Shown in pieces: positions 1 to 11,374 of a stretch of DNA of 28,057 nt. The position numbers and the translations under genes were made by a program. The notes below the pieces were generated by a model that worked only from the letters and a program-made list of their open reading frames with translations, had not been told where the DNA came from and ran no database searches. The stretch comes from Chara braunii (lineage: Eukaryota > Streptophyta > Charophyceae > Charales > Characeae): assembly GCA_003427395.1 (NCBI GenBank), contig BFEA01000551.1:846995-875051 (forward strand). The letters run 5' to 3'. Every line of letters starts with the position of its first letter. Within the stretch, counting starts at the first letter, position 1.

Positions 1-61
<61 letters not shown>
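1..61. repeat. (CT)n microsatellite at the window edge
   Basis: Pure alternating TC for about 60 bases. It begins at the window edge, so its true length is unknown. Similar CT/GA tracts recur through the window, often at the ends of dispersed elements. Confidence 0.98.
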
Positions 62-62
<1 letters not shown>

Positions 63-694
63 GTTTACTGACGCTTTAAGGTGTGTGTGCTATACTTGTG
101 CTTTATGTACGCCTTGAAGTTACCCGGTGTGTACATGTTCCCCAGGGGTGAAAGAGATCCAGACTTAAATCCTGCTAACAAAGAAAGGAAGAAAAATGTT
201 GCTCTGTGTGATACGATACTGATCCGAATACCCTGGTCATAGTGATAAGTGGGTAGTGAAACGTGAAATGGAGAAAAAACGAAAAGAGGGAAAAAATAAA
301 AAATAGTTGGTCAGTCATCAGCGCACCAGGCGGATTCTTCTTTGCTGGTGAAGGCCTAAGCTTGACAAAAGATGCTTGGGGCCTGTGGCGGCTTGAATCT
401 CCCAGTCACCATACTCCAATTGCATTCATAAACTGGTGGACCTTTGCAGGCGATAGCTGCATCAGAAGAAGACAGGATAGGACTTCCAATGCTTCTCCCT
501 CCCCCCCCCCCCCCCTCTGCTGAGATTTGCTTTTCTCCTCGTGAAAATGAAGTGTTATTAAATCCTCTTTGCCTAAATGAAGTTGTGAAGGTACCCCCCC
601 TTCATTCGTCTGATTGAGTGCTTTCGGGTTTCGGATTTGAAAGCCCGGTAGCTTCGTTTCTGGTCCAGGAACAAACCCCTGCACTTTTCTTTTC
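62..694. other. Intergenic DNA, no gene recognised
   Basis: I see no coding signal with recognisable motifs. A run of 15 C lies at 501-515. The short open frames on both strands have no homology I can recognise and no splice context, so I treat them as chance. Confidence 0.6.
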
Positions 695-722
695 TTTAAA
701 CCACCAGTTCACGCGAGCCTAA
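695..722 (+). repeat. Element terminus with the TTTAAACCACCAGT motif
   Basis: This 28-bp stretch begins TTTAAACCACCAGTTC and continues as GCGAGCCTAAG. It is matched in reverse complement at 16277-16304, and its first 15 bases match the ends of the elements at 8416-8597 and 20937-21520. I infer a terminal inverted-repeat end of a small DNA element. No partner end was found nearby. Confidence 0.5.
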
Positions 723-754
723 GTTTACGAAGCTACTTTCCAAGGCTCGTGAGC

Positions 755-822
755 CTGGAGCTGCGCCTTTTCAAAGTGTCCTGCCGCTTTTGCCTACCAG
801 CCCAGGCCCGAATCAAAATGCT
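755..822 (+). repeat. SINE-body fragment
   Basis: The stretch contains GCGCCTTTTCAAAG and, some 20 bases on, CCAGCCCAGGCC. Both occur in the same order in the body of the tRNA-derived SINE at 14784-14985. No tRNA-like head is present, so this is a partial, diverged copy. Confidence 0.5.
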
Positions 823-1644
823 CTTCCCGTGTAAACTGGCAAGACCAGTACTCTGCTTCGGGTGAATTGATAGTTTATAGGTAATAGACAGAGGCTCCTG
901 TCCAGTCTATGTGTGAGGAGCTTCAACTGAATCGGGCTGGCTGGATCAAGTTGGGTTTCCAAGGTCGGTTGGATCCGGCTGGGTGGGTCGGCATACCATT
1001 GCCAGAACTGGCATCCAAAGCCTGCTTTATGACAAGAGACAGGCATCTGTCGGTCGTGCACTGCACCATGCTATACAGTTCATATGAGGCTTATTTGGCC
1101 TCACAAAATACCCATTTGATGCCCAATGTTCACGTGAATACAATGCACAGTCATGATAGCTGCATTTGGGGCAGCTTTCAGTCTAGATGCAGTGATAATG
1201 ACTATGCACTCTGTCCAGGTGAAGGCGGCAGTATCGGTTACATTAATAACGTTATGTCTCGATCATGCTACATTGATAGCGTACCTTATGTTCACTCCAG
1301 AGTCCAAGCCTTGGAATGGGAAGTACTCCAACATCCAGCAAGTTGATTGGTGTTCAATGCTCATAATCATTCACTGAATTCAGTCCAATCAGCTGCAGCA
1401 TCGTCACGAGTAAAGCTAGTTACTGAAACCAGTCTATCTGATGTTGGTGCAGTGGCAGTCTGAAAGGCAAAGAGCTTAAGGTATAACAGGATGAGCCACT
1501 AAACGATGAAGCGAACAACCGCCCTAAGCTGGCCAACATCAACCACTCGTCATCCCAACATCAAACACACATGAAACCAGGCTTCAGATGCCAGTTCAAG
1601 CAATGGTCAACCATCTTATGGTTTCAGTTTTGCAGAAGGGACAT
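823..1644. other. Intergenic DNA, no gene recognised
   Basis: Apart from an unsupported 145-codon open frame on the plus strand (909-1346), nothing here resembles a known protein, RNA or repeat in the window. Confidence 0.5.
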
Positions 1645-1768
1645 TCCTCCTTCTTCATCCTCCTCCTCCTCCTCCTCATCATCATCATCCTCATCATCCT
1701 CATCATCATCGTCATCATCGTCATCATCATTGTCATCATCAGTGTCATCATCATTGTCATCATGATGC
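1645..1768. repeat. (TCC)n/(TCA)n compound trinucleotide tract
   Basis: Triplets TCC and TCA run with few interruptions. Because the period is three, long frames stay open on both strands (poly-Ser, poly-Ile/Leu or Met/Arg). They are artefacts of the repeat. Confidence 0.93.
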
Positions 1769-1824
1769 TCACCACTATCATGTTACCGAGTTTAGCTGTC
1801 ATCATAATCATCATCACCATCGAT

Positions 1825-1874
<50 letters not shown>

Positions 1875-1896
1875 CAGCAGCAGTAGTAGCAGCAGT
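1825..1896. repeat. (AGC)n trinucleotide tract
   Basis: About 24 AGC units with three AGT variants near the right end. The minus strand reads as poly-Leu and the plus strand as poly-Ser, with no protein context on either side. An A-rich tract follows at 1948-1968. Confidence 0.95.
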
Positions 1897-2838
1897 CGGG
1901 CCAGGTCGGTTATCGTCCTGCTAATACTTGATAGCAAAGTGGCGATTAAAAAAAAAAAGAAAAAAAAGAACGTGTTGTCAGGGAGTCTGTTATGGAAGAT
2001 CTTTGTACGAAAAGATAAAATCAAAGACTCCAAAAGATTGACAAGAAGCAGGCAAGCCCTGTTAAGATGATATCCTCTTTCGCATACCTATTCACAGCGT
2101 TCACTTCATTGTCACGAGTTTCGGAATCTCAGGATCCAATTTTGCGCTTTTGCCTTCGCTCTCCATTGACGATGTGGTACTTCCTCTCCGGCAACTCCGA
2201 TTTCTGATCCACTATCGGAATTTTTTCAGAAACCTGAATCTGCTTTCATCTCCTCCTTCCATGTGCGAATCACTGACGAAAGCTCTGCAATCTGCTATGG
2301 CACCATCAACCTGAAACTCCGCCATCCCATTCATACAATGGCACAATCAACAAGAAAGCACTCTCCTCCATCCTCTCACCCACATCTCCCTCACCCACCT
2401 CCTCCCCCCCTCCTCCCCCCCCCCCCCCCCACCCTTAAAACCCAATCCCATTCATACCATTCATGGAGTAGCAGTTGGTTTACTTGATTGCTGCAATGAA
2501 TCATGACAACACATCATCAACATCGGTTGTTTGAGTTAACGCATCCGTTTCTTACTTCTCTGCAAAAACTTCCCGAGAACCGACTGGTTGTTCTGTGGAT
2601 GCAGGCATACTCTCAATCGGATGCCTGAATGTCTCTGACTGTAAGTCCTGTCAGACTCAGCCAGAACACGTCCTAGTCTGATTAGGCCCTTGAGTGTGTT
2701 GTTAACTTACTTCAGTAGTAGCAATATGGAGAGGTCAGCTCTTGGAGGTGTGCTTGACTGTTCACGGTCTGATGGTATGTACACCTCTAGCAGCTGGTAA
2801 ATCTCAATGAGTTTGAGCTTCAAACCTTGAGGGGAAAA
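1897..2838. other. Intergenic DNA with a C-rich tract
   Basis: No gene recognised. A C-rich tract with a long C run lies at 2403-2430. The surrounding sequence matches nothing else in the window that I can see. Confidence 0.5.
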
Positions 2839-2899
2839 CACACCGACACCCACACCCACACCCACACCCACACCCACACCCACACCCACACCACCCCAC
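2839..2899. repeat. (CACACC)n hexanucleotide tract, G-quadruplex-prone on minus
   Basis: About nine tandem ACCCAC hexamers ending at an ambiguous base (N at 2900). The minus strand reads GGGTGT repeated, giving well over four G-triplets with 3-base loops, which is a standard quadruplex-forming pattern. Confidence 0.9.
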
Positions 2900-2904
2900 N
2901 CCTA

Positions 2905-3079
2905 ATGCCACGGGCAGCTACCGGTCCTGCACTTCCTTGAACTGCCTACTTCCCACGAATTGGACCCCCAACAAATACACCACCCTTCCAACTACTGCAC
3001 CGTTTGGTGACGACGACGAAAAATGTTCCCAGGGCAATGTTCCCAGGGCATAAAACGCAACCCTGACGGGCTGCGAACA
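2905..3079 (+). repeat. Dispersed element family E, copy 3 (diverged)
   Basis: It shares CGGGCAGCTA near its left end and AAACGCAACCCTGACGGGCTG at its right end with copy 1 (12994-13352). The interior is shuffled and includes a duplicated TGTTCCCAGGGCA. Its right terminus is inverted relative to copy 2, which starts 170 bp further on. Confidence 0.55.
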
Positions 3080-3111
3080 ACAAAATCTACGAGTACTTCA
3101 ATGTTCAGGTT

Positions 3112-3139
3112 TTTTCACGCATTCTTCTGAGCGTGAAAA
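3112..3139. other. 9-bp perfect hairpin
   Basis: TTTTCACGC and GCGTGAAAA form a perfect stem around a 10-base loop. It lies between the facing copies 2 and 3 of family E. I can assign no function. Confidence 0.5.
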
Positions 3140-3248
3140 CTTACTGTATCTGGAGTACTTTTGCAGTTGGCCCAAACATCGGTGAGAAAGAAAGGGGAGA
3201 ATCCCCCTTTCGAGAAATAATGAATAGTAAAATGAAAGAAACTACGTG

Positions 3249-3821
<573 letters not shown>

Positions 3822-3824
<3 letters not shown>

Positions 3825-4519
3825 GTATGCCCATGTGAATACTATGCCTTGCTCAACTTCTGTTTGATCTCCAAAAGACATGATGAAGAGGCCGGTTAAC
3901 AAACAACAGGGAAGCGATGGTTGGATGATCCTTCCCATCTGTCCACCTAGTGCTACCTGAGCCCAGATGAGTATGTGCCCCACTTGCACACCTGCCTGCC
4001 TGCCCATCGGTTCACCTTGCCAGTTATCTGTTCGCCTTGTCTGCCAATATGCCACAAGTGTCTTTTCATTTTCTCTGCTCCCTCTCTAGCTTCTCAGTCC
4101 CTAACATCTGCCTTTTGGATGACGGAACCTCATCTGCTTTGGGCCAACCGGTGAGTGTAGATAGGTGCATAATGGTCACCAAAATCTTTTTTTATTTTAT
4201 TTTAATGATCGCCTCAATCTGATGGTTACATGCCTTCAAAATTATGGCTTAGTCATTTCACAGGAGATCTGCTCAGAGTTAAAGATTTTTGCTTCACGGC
4301 AACCAGGATAGATCAATATCTGTAGATAAGCACAGACGTCGTGCCAACAGAGTTGAAGATTTACACAACTTCAGGTTCGAACGAGGTCTGTGTTTCACAC
4401 TGACACCTATATCAGGCTATATGTGCGTATTGTGGGCCTGGATTTTGGGATGAAGGTACTAGGGGGACTGCATTATTGCGTACATAACGGTACATCACTT
4501 TCAGGCTCTATGCAGATAG
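3822..4519. other. Intergenic DNA, no gene recognised
   Basis: Only short open frames without recognisable motifs. No RNA gene or repeat relationship seen. Confidence 0.5.
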
Positions 4520-4733
4520 AAAATAGGCCAGTCACAGTGTTGGCTTAGTGCAGGGACCGTTTTTGACTAAGGAATAGGGTAGTCACAGGGCTGACTTAGT
4601 ACATAGGGCCATTTTTGGGCCAAGTAAAATATGCTCGTCACAATGCCGGATTAGTATAGGGGCGACTCTTGGGCTAGGGAATAGGCTAGTTGCAGTGCTG
4701 ACTGACTACAGGGGACCATTTTTGTGATGCAAC
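4520..4733 (+). repeat. Four-copy, about 53-bp tandem repeat
   Basis: Four diverged units start near 4520, 4573, 4626 and 4680. Each has the order ATAGG.., AGTCACAGTGCTG, CTTAGTACAGGG, CCATTTTTGGGC. Substitutions are spread evenly, so the array is old. Confidence 0.75.
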
Positions 4734-5135
4734 CCTCGGCGTACATAGAGGAAGGGAATTGTAGTTGAGCATAATATAGCTGCAATCAAGGTCCTGTGCT
4801 AAGTGGATGGGTTGCACCGAACTTCAAGGAGAGCAAATAAGAAGCAGGATTTTCACTCTGAACAGGGCAAGTTTATTAAGAACTAGTATGCTCCAACGTC
4901 CTCTAGAGGTGCCTGGAAACTATGGGAGCGTTAGTACAAAAAACAACAGAGACAAATGCTTACTTCTTTTTGTTCTCTGCATCCTGCAGAACAATGAGGG
5001 TTAACTCAGTTTAAGCCTGGGCCATTGGGACGTTTAGCCTTGAATGCCACCCTTCAGTGGTGCCTCTCTTGCGCCCCTCAACGCCCCAGCAGAACGAATG
5101 CAAAGTGGTCCTTCCAGGGCTATGGAGTCTAAATC

Positions 5136-5298
<163 letters not shown>

Positions 5299-5370
5299 TG
5301 CACCATTGATGTTCATGCAAGTGACAATAATAATAACCTTTTTTTTTTCTTTTTTTTTCTTTTTTTTTTT

Positions 5371-5841
5371 ATAAATAAAATAGGGCCTTCTGGTCCTAGC
5401 TTCTTCTATTCTGGGGAGCATCAGTCCGGTTCCTATTCCACCGGCAAGTCATGACATACATTACATTAGGGAAGACGCACGCTTCCTTCCGTCTGGCCGA
5501 AGGACCCCTGAGCAGCATTGATTGCTCCACCTTGGTGGAGGATTAATAACCTGAAGAGAAAAAAATTGTGTATTGAAGATGCTGACCTTGCACTTGGTTG
5601 GGTGAGGAGAGGGTGGCGCAGCTGGGGAGGGAGTGGGGCTTGAAGGCGGGTGCAGGCAGCATAACTCTGTATAGGATCAGTTCAGGGGTTTATTCATCAT
5701 TCCATCTGTTTGGGGCCTAGGTTTTAGCTGTTTCGTTCCTCAAGATCAAGCACCCAACCACCCTAGGATCGACAGTGGCGAACCCCCCCCCCCCAACCCC
5801 TTATCCAGTGCCACTGTTCCCGATATTTTCTTCTGCTCTGA
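5371..5841. other. Intergenic DNA left of LINE-A
   Basis: No gene seen. It includes a C run near 5786 and ends in a pyrimidine-rich TTTATTCTTTCAG just before LINE-A similarity starts. That looks like a splice acceptor but may be chance at the 5' truncation point. Confidence 0.45.
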
Positions 5842-7110
5842 ACTAAAGATTTTATTCTTTCAGGCCGCCACAACCTGCAGAGGAACCTCGAGGAACTAAT
5901 AGACAGCATCCCAATAGCCTGGAGAGCAGCGCTAAAAAAGAAGAGAGCCTGGAAGAAGGGAGACTGGGCAACCCTGAAGATTCAGAGTAATCCCTCGGTG
6001 GCGCTACGCTTCATAAAGTACTCAGAACCAGATAAGAGTACAGCACTCTTTGACGTACACAAATCGGGGAACAGAAACAAATCATGCAGAAAGGACATAC
6101 GAACAGCGCTGGAATTCAACATTAGGGACATACATAAAGTTAGAGAACTAGAAAACGAACAAAGAAGGCCCAAGAAGGGGAGAGGAAGGGCGGATGGCCC
6201 CATTTGGCTGTTCATACCTAACAAGGACATCACAGAACTAGAAGTAGACCCCAATGAATGGGGATGGTACGAAAGGAGAGGACGGGGCAGAGCCCAAAAA
6301 TGGACCACATTATACGAATACACAGTCAAAAAAGGTTACAACATTAGGTGCAAGGCAGAGAATCCACAGCCCACCATAGCGGCAAGATGGGAAAAGAATC
6401 TGCAAATGGATCCCGTCTCCCTTAAGACAATCCCGTGGACTTCTTACGCCTCCATTAAACCTCAACGAACAAGGAGCCTCAAATGGTTAATCATCTATCT
6501 AGCAGTCCCTGTCAACGCGTGGTTGGACACAAGGCGAAGAGAGGAGGACAGATCGGAAACTTCAGCACAGTGCCAGATGTGTCAGGAACAAGAAAGAGAG
6601 ACGCTAACGCACTGCTTTTTGCACTGCCAACACGCCAAATCCCTCTGGGACAAGTGCAAAGGGGCATGGGCCAAACTATCGCCCAACGAATATCCCACTG
6701 ATGAACTCTTCCTCTTGACAGCAATCGACAACGAAGGCCTAGTCCCTGAGGAAGACCGGGAGATCATAGAGCTGCTGTGAATAACAACCCTGTGGGTAAT
6801 CTGGAGAGCTGCTGCTAGATGATGGGGCACAATTGGCAAGAAGAAGATGTCAACAAACAAATCCTGGGAAGAAGCGAAAGAATTGGTGGAAACAGGAGAC
6901 AGAGCGGAATGGAAACAAACATTGAGCAAGATGGAGAAGGAAGGGGAAGTGCAGAAAAAGACCAAACTGCAGAAAGAATTTGAGAAGACATGGCTAAAGG
7001 GAGGATTATTGGCACGAGTATCCGGAAAAACCCTCCATTTCACAGGCTGGTGGGATCCAGCCACACCAACGACAGAAGAGGACGGAGAAACACTGATGGA
7101 ACTGGAGTGA
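5842..7110 (+). pseudogene. LINE-A: 5'-truncated ORF2 C-terminal remnant with zf-RVT zinc finger
   Basis: This is the distal part of a plant L1-type ORF2 polyprotein, which in intact elements carries endonuclease, reverse transcriptase and a C-terminal zinc-binding segment. The frame is open from 5842, with recognisable LINE sequence from about 5863 (NLQRNLEELIDSIPIAWRAA). No ATG is needed because the element is 5' truncated. The zf-RVT motif is intact: CQMC, then THCFLHC and the AKSLWDKC helix. The frame stops at TGA 6778-6780 and again at TGA about 45 bases later, yet the same frame continues with typical family sequence (LWVIWRA, later WWDPATPT) to a stop at 7108-7110. Both internal TGAs could be CpG-decayed CGA codons (inference). 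Endonuclease and RT domains are absent, so it is dead. Confidence 0.85.
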
Positions 7111-8190
7111 TCAAGAAGGGATATTCTGCCCCATCCAACCCTAACAGGGAAACACGACGGGCAGATAGTTTAGGGTTTAAGGTCCCTAAGAGAATGACAA
7201 ACTCACACCTAGAATGCACCCTCTAAGGTTCAGGATTTAAGCAGAAGATAGGATGGAGGCAAGAAGAGATCATAGGACAAAACCCGTAAGGAAAAAAGAA
7301 CCAGAAATCAAAATAGGGAACAACCAACTACTGTAACAGGGAACCAATAGAAAGAAAGAGAACAAAGTTATGGGTTTAAGGAAGCAAAAAAGAAAAGGCC
7401 TCCCAACAATAGGACGCACAGCTAGCTAACCCAAACGACTACTCAACTACCAGAGAACAGAAGCAGTCTCAAACACAATAGAGCCAAACATCAAGAGGTA
7501 ATCCATAGGGCGACAGGAAAAGACAGCTAGGGTAATAAGCTCGGGATTTAGAAACTAAGGGGAGGAAATCCAAGGCCATAAGAGCCAAAAACAATCAGGT
7601 CAACCCCACCAACGTAACACAGAATGACCCTACCATCTGCCGGGAATAACAAAATGAACCACCAGAGCACCACTCTACCCCCCGTAGAATTTCTAAATGG
7701 CTATACCAGCAAGAACAGAGACGACCTACAAGGGTTGGGAGGGGAGCTAGGGTTTAGGAACTTTAGGGTCTTAGTAACGAACACACCTAATACAGCCCCA
7801 CAGAGCACGGCCCATACAGATTTTCACCCTAGGAGGACACATCAGCAGTTTCAGCACTAGAGAGATCCAGAAACACGGACAGAGGTAGAGTGAGAGCAAG
7901 GGGTTAGGGTTTAGTGAGTAAGACATAGGCCTTAGAAACTATCTACAACTTCAGATTTACAGGAAATTTCAAAACATGAACCCTTAAGGTTTTATCTACT
8001 TAGCAAAACCAGCAGTTAATGAGTCTGGCCAGCAGCTTCAGCACGTAAACCTGATTCGACAGCCGAGCAGCTGCGAGGAGTAAGCTAGTCAAGATCTATG
8101 CAGATACGCCACAAACCACAAACCGAAGTGGCAAAAGCCAGCCTATCTACAGTGTCAGGTTCTGAGTCAAGCAGGCTAACTTAGACAGGG
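7111..8190 (+). other. Probable LINE-A 3' UTR or A-rich flank with TTTAGGG motifs
   Basis: Purine-rich, A-rich plus strand with no supported gene. TTTAGGG occurs at 7169-7175 and 7762-7768, with near matches around 7748 and 7904. The base composition continues that of LINE-A, so I infer its 3' UTR. No poly(A) end or target-site duplication could be placed. Confidence 0.4.
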
Positions 8191-8415
8191 GTGAGGGGTG
8201 GTACATCCTTCCAAAAGGAAGTAATCAATGCCGTCCACTCGGGCCTCCCAATCATAATGGGGAGGAGCGTATGTGTATCCTTATTGTATTCATCATTGAC
8301 TTGCCGGGGGATAGGAACCGGACTGTTGCTCCCCAGAATGGTAGGAGCCAGAACCATGCGGTTCTGTTTTTTTTTTTTTTTTTTAGTTTTCCTCTCGTAT
8401 GAACTTGCAGATTGT
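8191..8415. other. Intergenic DNA with T18 tract
   Basis: No gene seen. A run of about 18 T lies at 8367-8384, just before the MITE-like element. Confidence 0.5.
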
Positions 8416-8597
8416 TTTAAACCGCCAGTACATGGCCCCAGCCAACTTGAGAATCACGATGAGTCGCTCCAAAAAAATCAGAGGCTCAGGGCAACCGGAC
8501 CAAAATGGCTGGTGGCGCCAGCCAAAAATAAAACACAGACGCGACGCTGGTGTTTCAGCAAAACTTGGCACGCAGTGGGATGTACTGGTGGTCTAAA
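8416..8597. mobile_element. MITE-like element with 16-bp terminal inverted repeats
   Basis: The left end TTTAAACCGCCAGTAC and right end GTACTGGTGGTCTAAA are inverted copies with two mismatches, enclosing a 182-bp non-coding element. The same terminal motif bounds the foldback element in LINE-B and occurs singly at 695, 16290 and 16841. Flanks GATTGT and GATGTA are weakly alike, so no target-site duplication is claimed. Superfamily not assigned. Confidence 0.6.
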
Positions 8598-8829
8598 GAT
8601 GTATTACTCACTCCAGATATTCCTGTATAGGAGGATGCACGAGTACAAATCAGAGTACCATTTTCATTTTCTCTTGTTTCTTCTGCAACCCCTTTTTGTT
8701 GTAGCGTGAATTTTTTGCCCCTCATTTCTCTAGAGTTGCTTTGTTCAAAGGGTTCATGCATTCAAATGGTTACACAGGCTTTTTGAGTCCCCCCCTGCCC
8801 CCCTCCCCTTCCCTCTTGTTCTTCAAATT

Positions 8830-10193
8830 TCACCTCTTCTCAGACAACTTACTCGCAGATCCCGCAGGCTCATCTATATCTGCAACTGAGGCTCTTTGTT
8901 TCCCGACTCCCTTTCCATGTCCTGCTTTTAGTTGTGCAACCTTCGAACCCTTCAACTTGTCATCTATATGTGGACCCTTCAGTTCGTCACCCTTCTGTGA
9001 ACCATTCAATTCGTGACCCCTTTTGGAACCCTTCAATTCCTCGCCCATCTTCGGACGACCCTTCACATCCTCGCCCCTCCGCGGAGGACCCTTCAACTCC
9101 TCGCCCCTATTCGAAGAACCCTTCAATTCCTCGCCCCTCTTCGGAGGACCCTTCAATGCCTCGCCCCTCTTCAGAAGACCCTTCAATTGCTCGCCCCTCT
9201 CCGGATCCTTCAATTCCTCACTCCTCTTCAACAAACCCTCCGGCTTGTCGTCTGACTCAATCTTCTTGCTGATGGGCCGGAACTTGCCCTCCGCCTCAGT
9301 CTTCCTGTTGGCCTGCAACTTGTCGTCCGCCTCAATCTTCTTGCTGCTGGTGCGGGCTCTTGTTCCTTTGGCATGGTGTATATCCTTATCATCACCCTTC
9401 AGGTGTGTTCTTTCTCCTGTGGCATGATGAAGTTTTTTGTCCTCATCATCCCCACCTCGATCCCGCTCTGGCGTCACCCCTGCAGTGAAATTTCCCACAT
9501 GAAGCAGTCATGCTATGAGTAACCTAAAAGACAAAACTTTTCCTTTACCATTTCCCTTTTTTTTCAATGTATAACAATACAGTATGAGTAGGCTACCCAC
9601 AGTGGGTTGATGGAACCTTCCCGCCTCTACCCCCCTCCCCCCCCCCCCCCCCCCCATCAGGTCCTGATTTCCTTACAAAATGACTCTGAAAACGGTCTGA
9701 ATTGTTTGGTATCATCTCAACAATTGAGCATATGATACACCGTCCACATTCTCTCTCTTTTTTTCTTTTTTGAATTCCAATCCACATTCTCTAGTCTTTT
9801 GGATAAGAGCAAAAGTGCAGCTGCTGTTTCCATAACACTTGCGTCTAATCCTGAGGGTCATCAACAGAGACTATGTGTGTCCATGTTATGTGGTGCACTA
9901 AGTTCTGTTTGAGGACGAGGACGAGGGCGCAAACCTTGGGTGCGATCCCTTTGTTATTTGCTAACTTTTGTTTTGTAACCTTCCCCTTCCCCTCCTCCCC
10001 CCCCGCCAGTGGGGGGCCACAGAAAATGCTTTTCTGGCCTTTTCTCTGTTGATCCTCCTCCTCCTTCTCTCTCACCCTTCTTCATCCGCCGTTCTGGGTT
10101 ATTTGTTGTAGACTTATCCTTTACTATGATCTTACCTGAATAAGACAGAGGATGAAAACACTGGCTGCAATCACTTGGTTGCTTAACTTTCAT
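8830..10193 (-). CDS. Two-exon candidate gene: charged 10-residue tandem-repeat protein
   Basis: I do not recognise the family. The model joins exon 1 (10193 down to 10136, 58 nt) to exon 2 (9479 down to 8830). Exon 1 starts at an ATG with an in-frame stop just upstream and ends at a strong plant donor, CAG|GTAAG. Exon 2 follows the acceptor TTTCACTGCAG. The phases match and the join gives 235 residues. Exon 2 alone has no ATG before an upstream stop, which favours splicing. The protein starts MKVKQPSDCSQCFHPLSYS, then is Lys/Glu/Asp/Gly-rich with paired SKKIE.DDK segments. At about residues 102-203 it has about 11 tandem units of the form RGEELKGPPK. No signal peptide or membrane segment is seen, and it is probably disordered. 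The 30-bp period keeps other frames open too, so the repeat may be non-coding. Confidence 0.45.
8940..9240 (-). repeat. 30-bp coding minisatellite in exon 2
   Basis: On the plus strand the unit reads CCCTTCAATTCCTCGCCCCT plus a variable CTTCGGAGGA part. There are about ten units, some 27 bp long. On the minus strand each encodes one RGEELKG-type unit. All indels visible are multiples of three. Confidence 0.8.
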
Positions 10194-10802
10194 GCCACAA
10201 GCTTACTCTCCATCATTGCATGGCCCTTCTTTTCTCTCTTGGGGTCCTCCTTTCTCTTGCTTCTTTCTTCTTCTGATGTTTATTGCAAATCTGTACTCTC
10301 CTATGGAATGGTTCCTTTCACTGACATCATCAATGGGGAGAGGATGCAGCGATGCGCTTGCATAGCTTTTGTTGCTATTTGCCACCTTCACCATGTGGGT
10401 CAGCCGAACAGCAATCGTGTCCGAGTGGTGGCTGCCTTTCACACTTGTATACGTTCAGGCCAACCGTCCGATGTGTTGCATGCATCATGACTGAATTGCA
10501 TGCAGATAAGGAACAGAAAGTAGCCTGAACCTGCAATGGTACATAGAAGTGTGATGAAAGACTGATTAACCTTTCGCAGAGATGCCCCATAGGTTTTACA
10601 AGCCCATATATGTGAATTACAAGTGGGCCTGTGGGGTGTGGGGCTTCTCCCGTATTAGGCTCTTCTCCCATCCTTTTCTCCCTGTGGGGCTTTCACGGAG
10701 GGATCACTTGTGGATGTGCTTAAGCATTCAACCGTTCAACGACATTGTTTCATCCACGCAAGTTATTGTGTTAGGAGGTTTAAGCAGATCATGCCATTCC
10801 TA
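10194..10802. other. Intergenic DNA upstream of the repeat-protein gene
   Basis: No gene recognised. On the minus strand this would be the 5' flank of the repeat-protein model. I see no clear TATA box close to its ATG. A 112-codon plus frame here has no supporting motif. Confidence 0.4.
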
Positions 10803-11374
10803 CTCTCTCTCTGCCATTCCTACTCTCTCTCTCTCTCTCTCTCTCTTTCTCTGTGTGTGTGTGTGTTATCTGCTGTAAGACTACAGAGTGTCAGACATGG
10901 AGGGGAGTGGAGGTGTGCCACCACGGTGGCTGTAATGCATTGCTAGGACCCTTGCGCTCCACGAATGATGGGCCATGTTAAGTCTCTTGTGTGTTTGTAA
11001 ATACATTTTTTATAAGTCCGCACTGTCCAAGGATCGAACACGTGACCTCCCTATCCGGAGGCAAACACTCAACCAAACGGTAAAGTGGACCGGGGTGAAA
11101 GTTAAGCCCCAAGATGAGCACTTAACCCCACCCCAACACGGGTACTCGTTTTTCCCCGCGGTGTACCTGGTCACACACATGCACAATCGAAGTAGACAGC
11201 CACTACACAATGAAGACAAATTTGCACACCATCCGAAGCTAATGGCACCACCCGATTGCGCCCAAGCCACTGCAAAGTCGATCAAGTGGTTCTCTTGTGT
11301 GGCTTGTCATGTCCACTGGTGTAAGAGATTCTCCACAGAGTGGCTCTGTACTACACCTTTTTGGTGCAAATGGC
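10803..11374 (-). repeat. Dispersed repeat family Y, copy 1, interrupted by a tRNA-like SINE
   Basis: On the minus strand the family begins CATTTGCACCAAAAAGGTG (about 11374), passes through a Cys/Trp-rich stretch, then GCCCATCATT..TGGAGCGCAAGGGTCCTAGC, and ends in a CA then GA tail (10803-10866). Copy 2 (24555-24861, plus) has the same parts in the same order. Copy 1 differs by an insertion of about 297 bp at 10994-11290. The dinucleotide tail looks like part of the element. Confidence 0.75.
10994..11290 (-). mobile_element. tRNA-like SINE insertion inside repeat family Y
   Basis: The insertion is bounded by perfect 11-bp direct repeats TCTCTTGTGTG (10983-10993 and 11291-11301), and the paralogue at 24555-24861 supplies the empty site. 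Its minus strand carries a pol III-like A box (TGGTTGAGTGT, near 11075) and B box (GTTCGATCC, near 11039), with an anticodon-stem-like CCTCC/GGAGG pair between them. The tRNA-like part is near the 3' end of the insertion and is followed by a weak A-rich tail, which is unusual since SINE heads normally lie at the 5' end. Confidence 0.65.

Noticed and set aside
909-1346. 145-codon plus-strand frame
   Set aside because: No recognisable domain, composition like the surrounding DNA, and an overlapping open frame of similar quality.
1571-2070. Long open frames on both strands (poly-Ser, poly-Leu, poly-Ile)
   Set aside because: Produced by trinucleotide repeats, with no flanking protein features.
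10152-10490. 112-codon plus-strand frame with a hydrophobic start
   Set aside because: It overlaps the exon 1 region of the minus-strand model. It has no family, and the hydrophobicity comes from pyrimidine-rich DNA.
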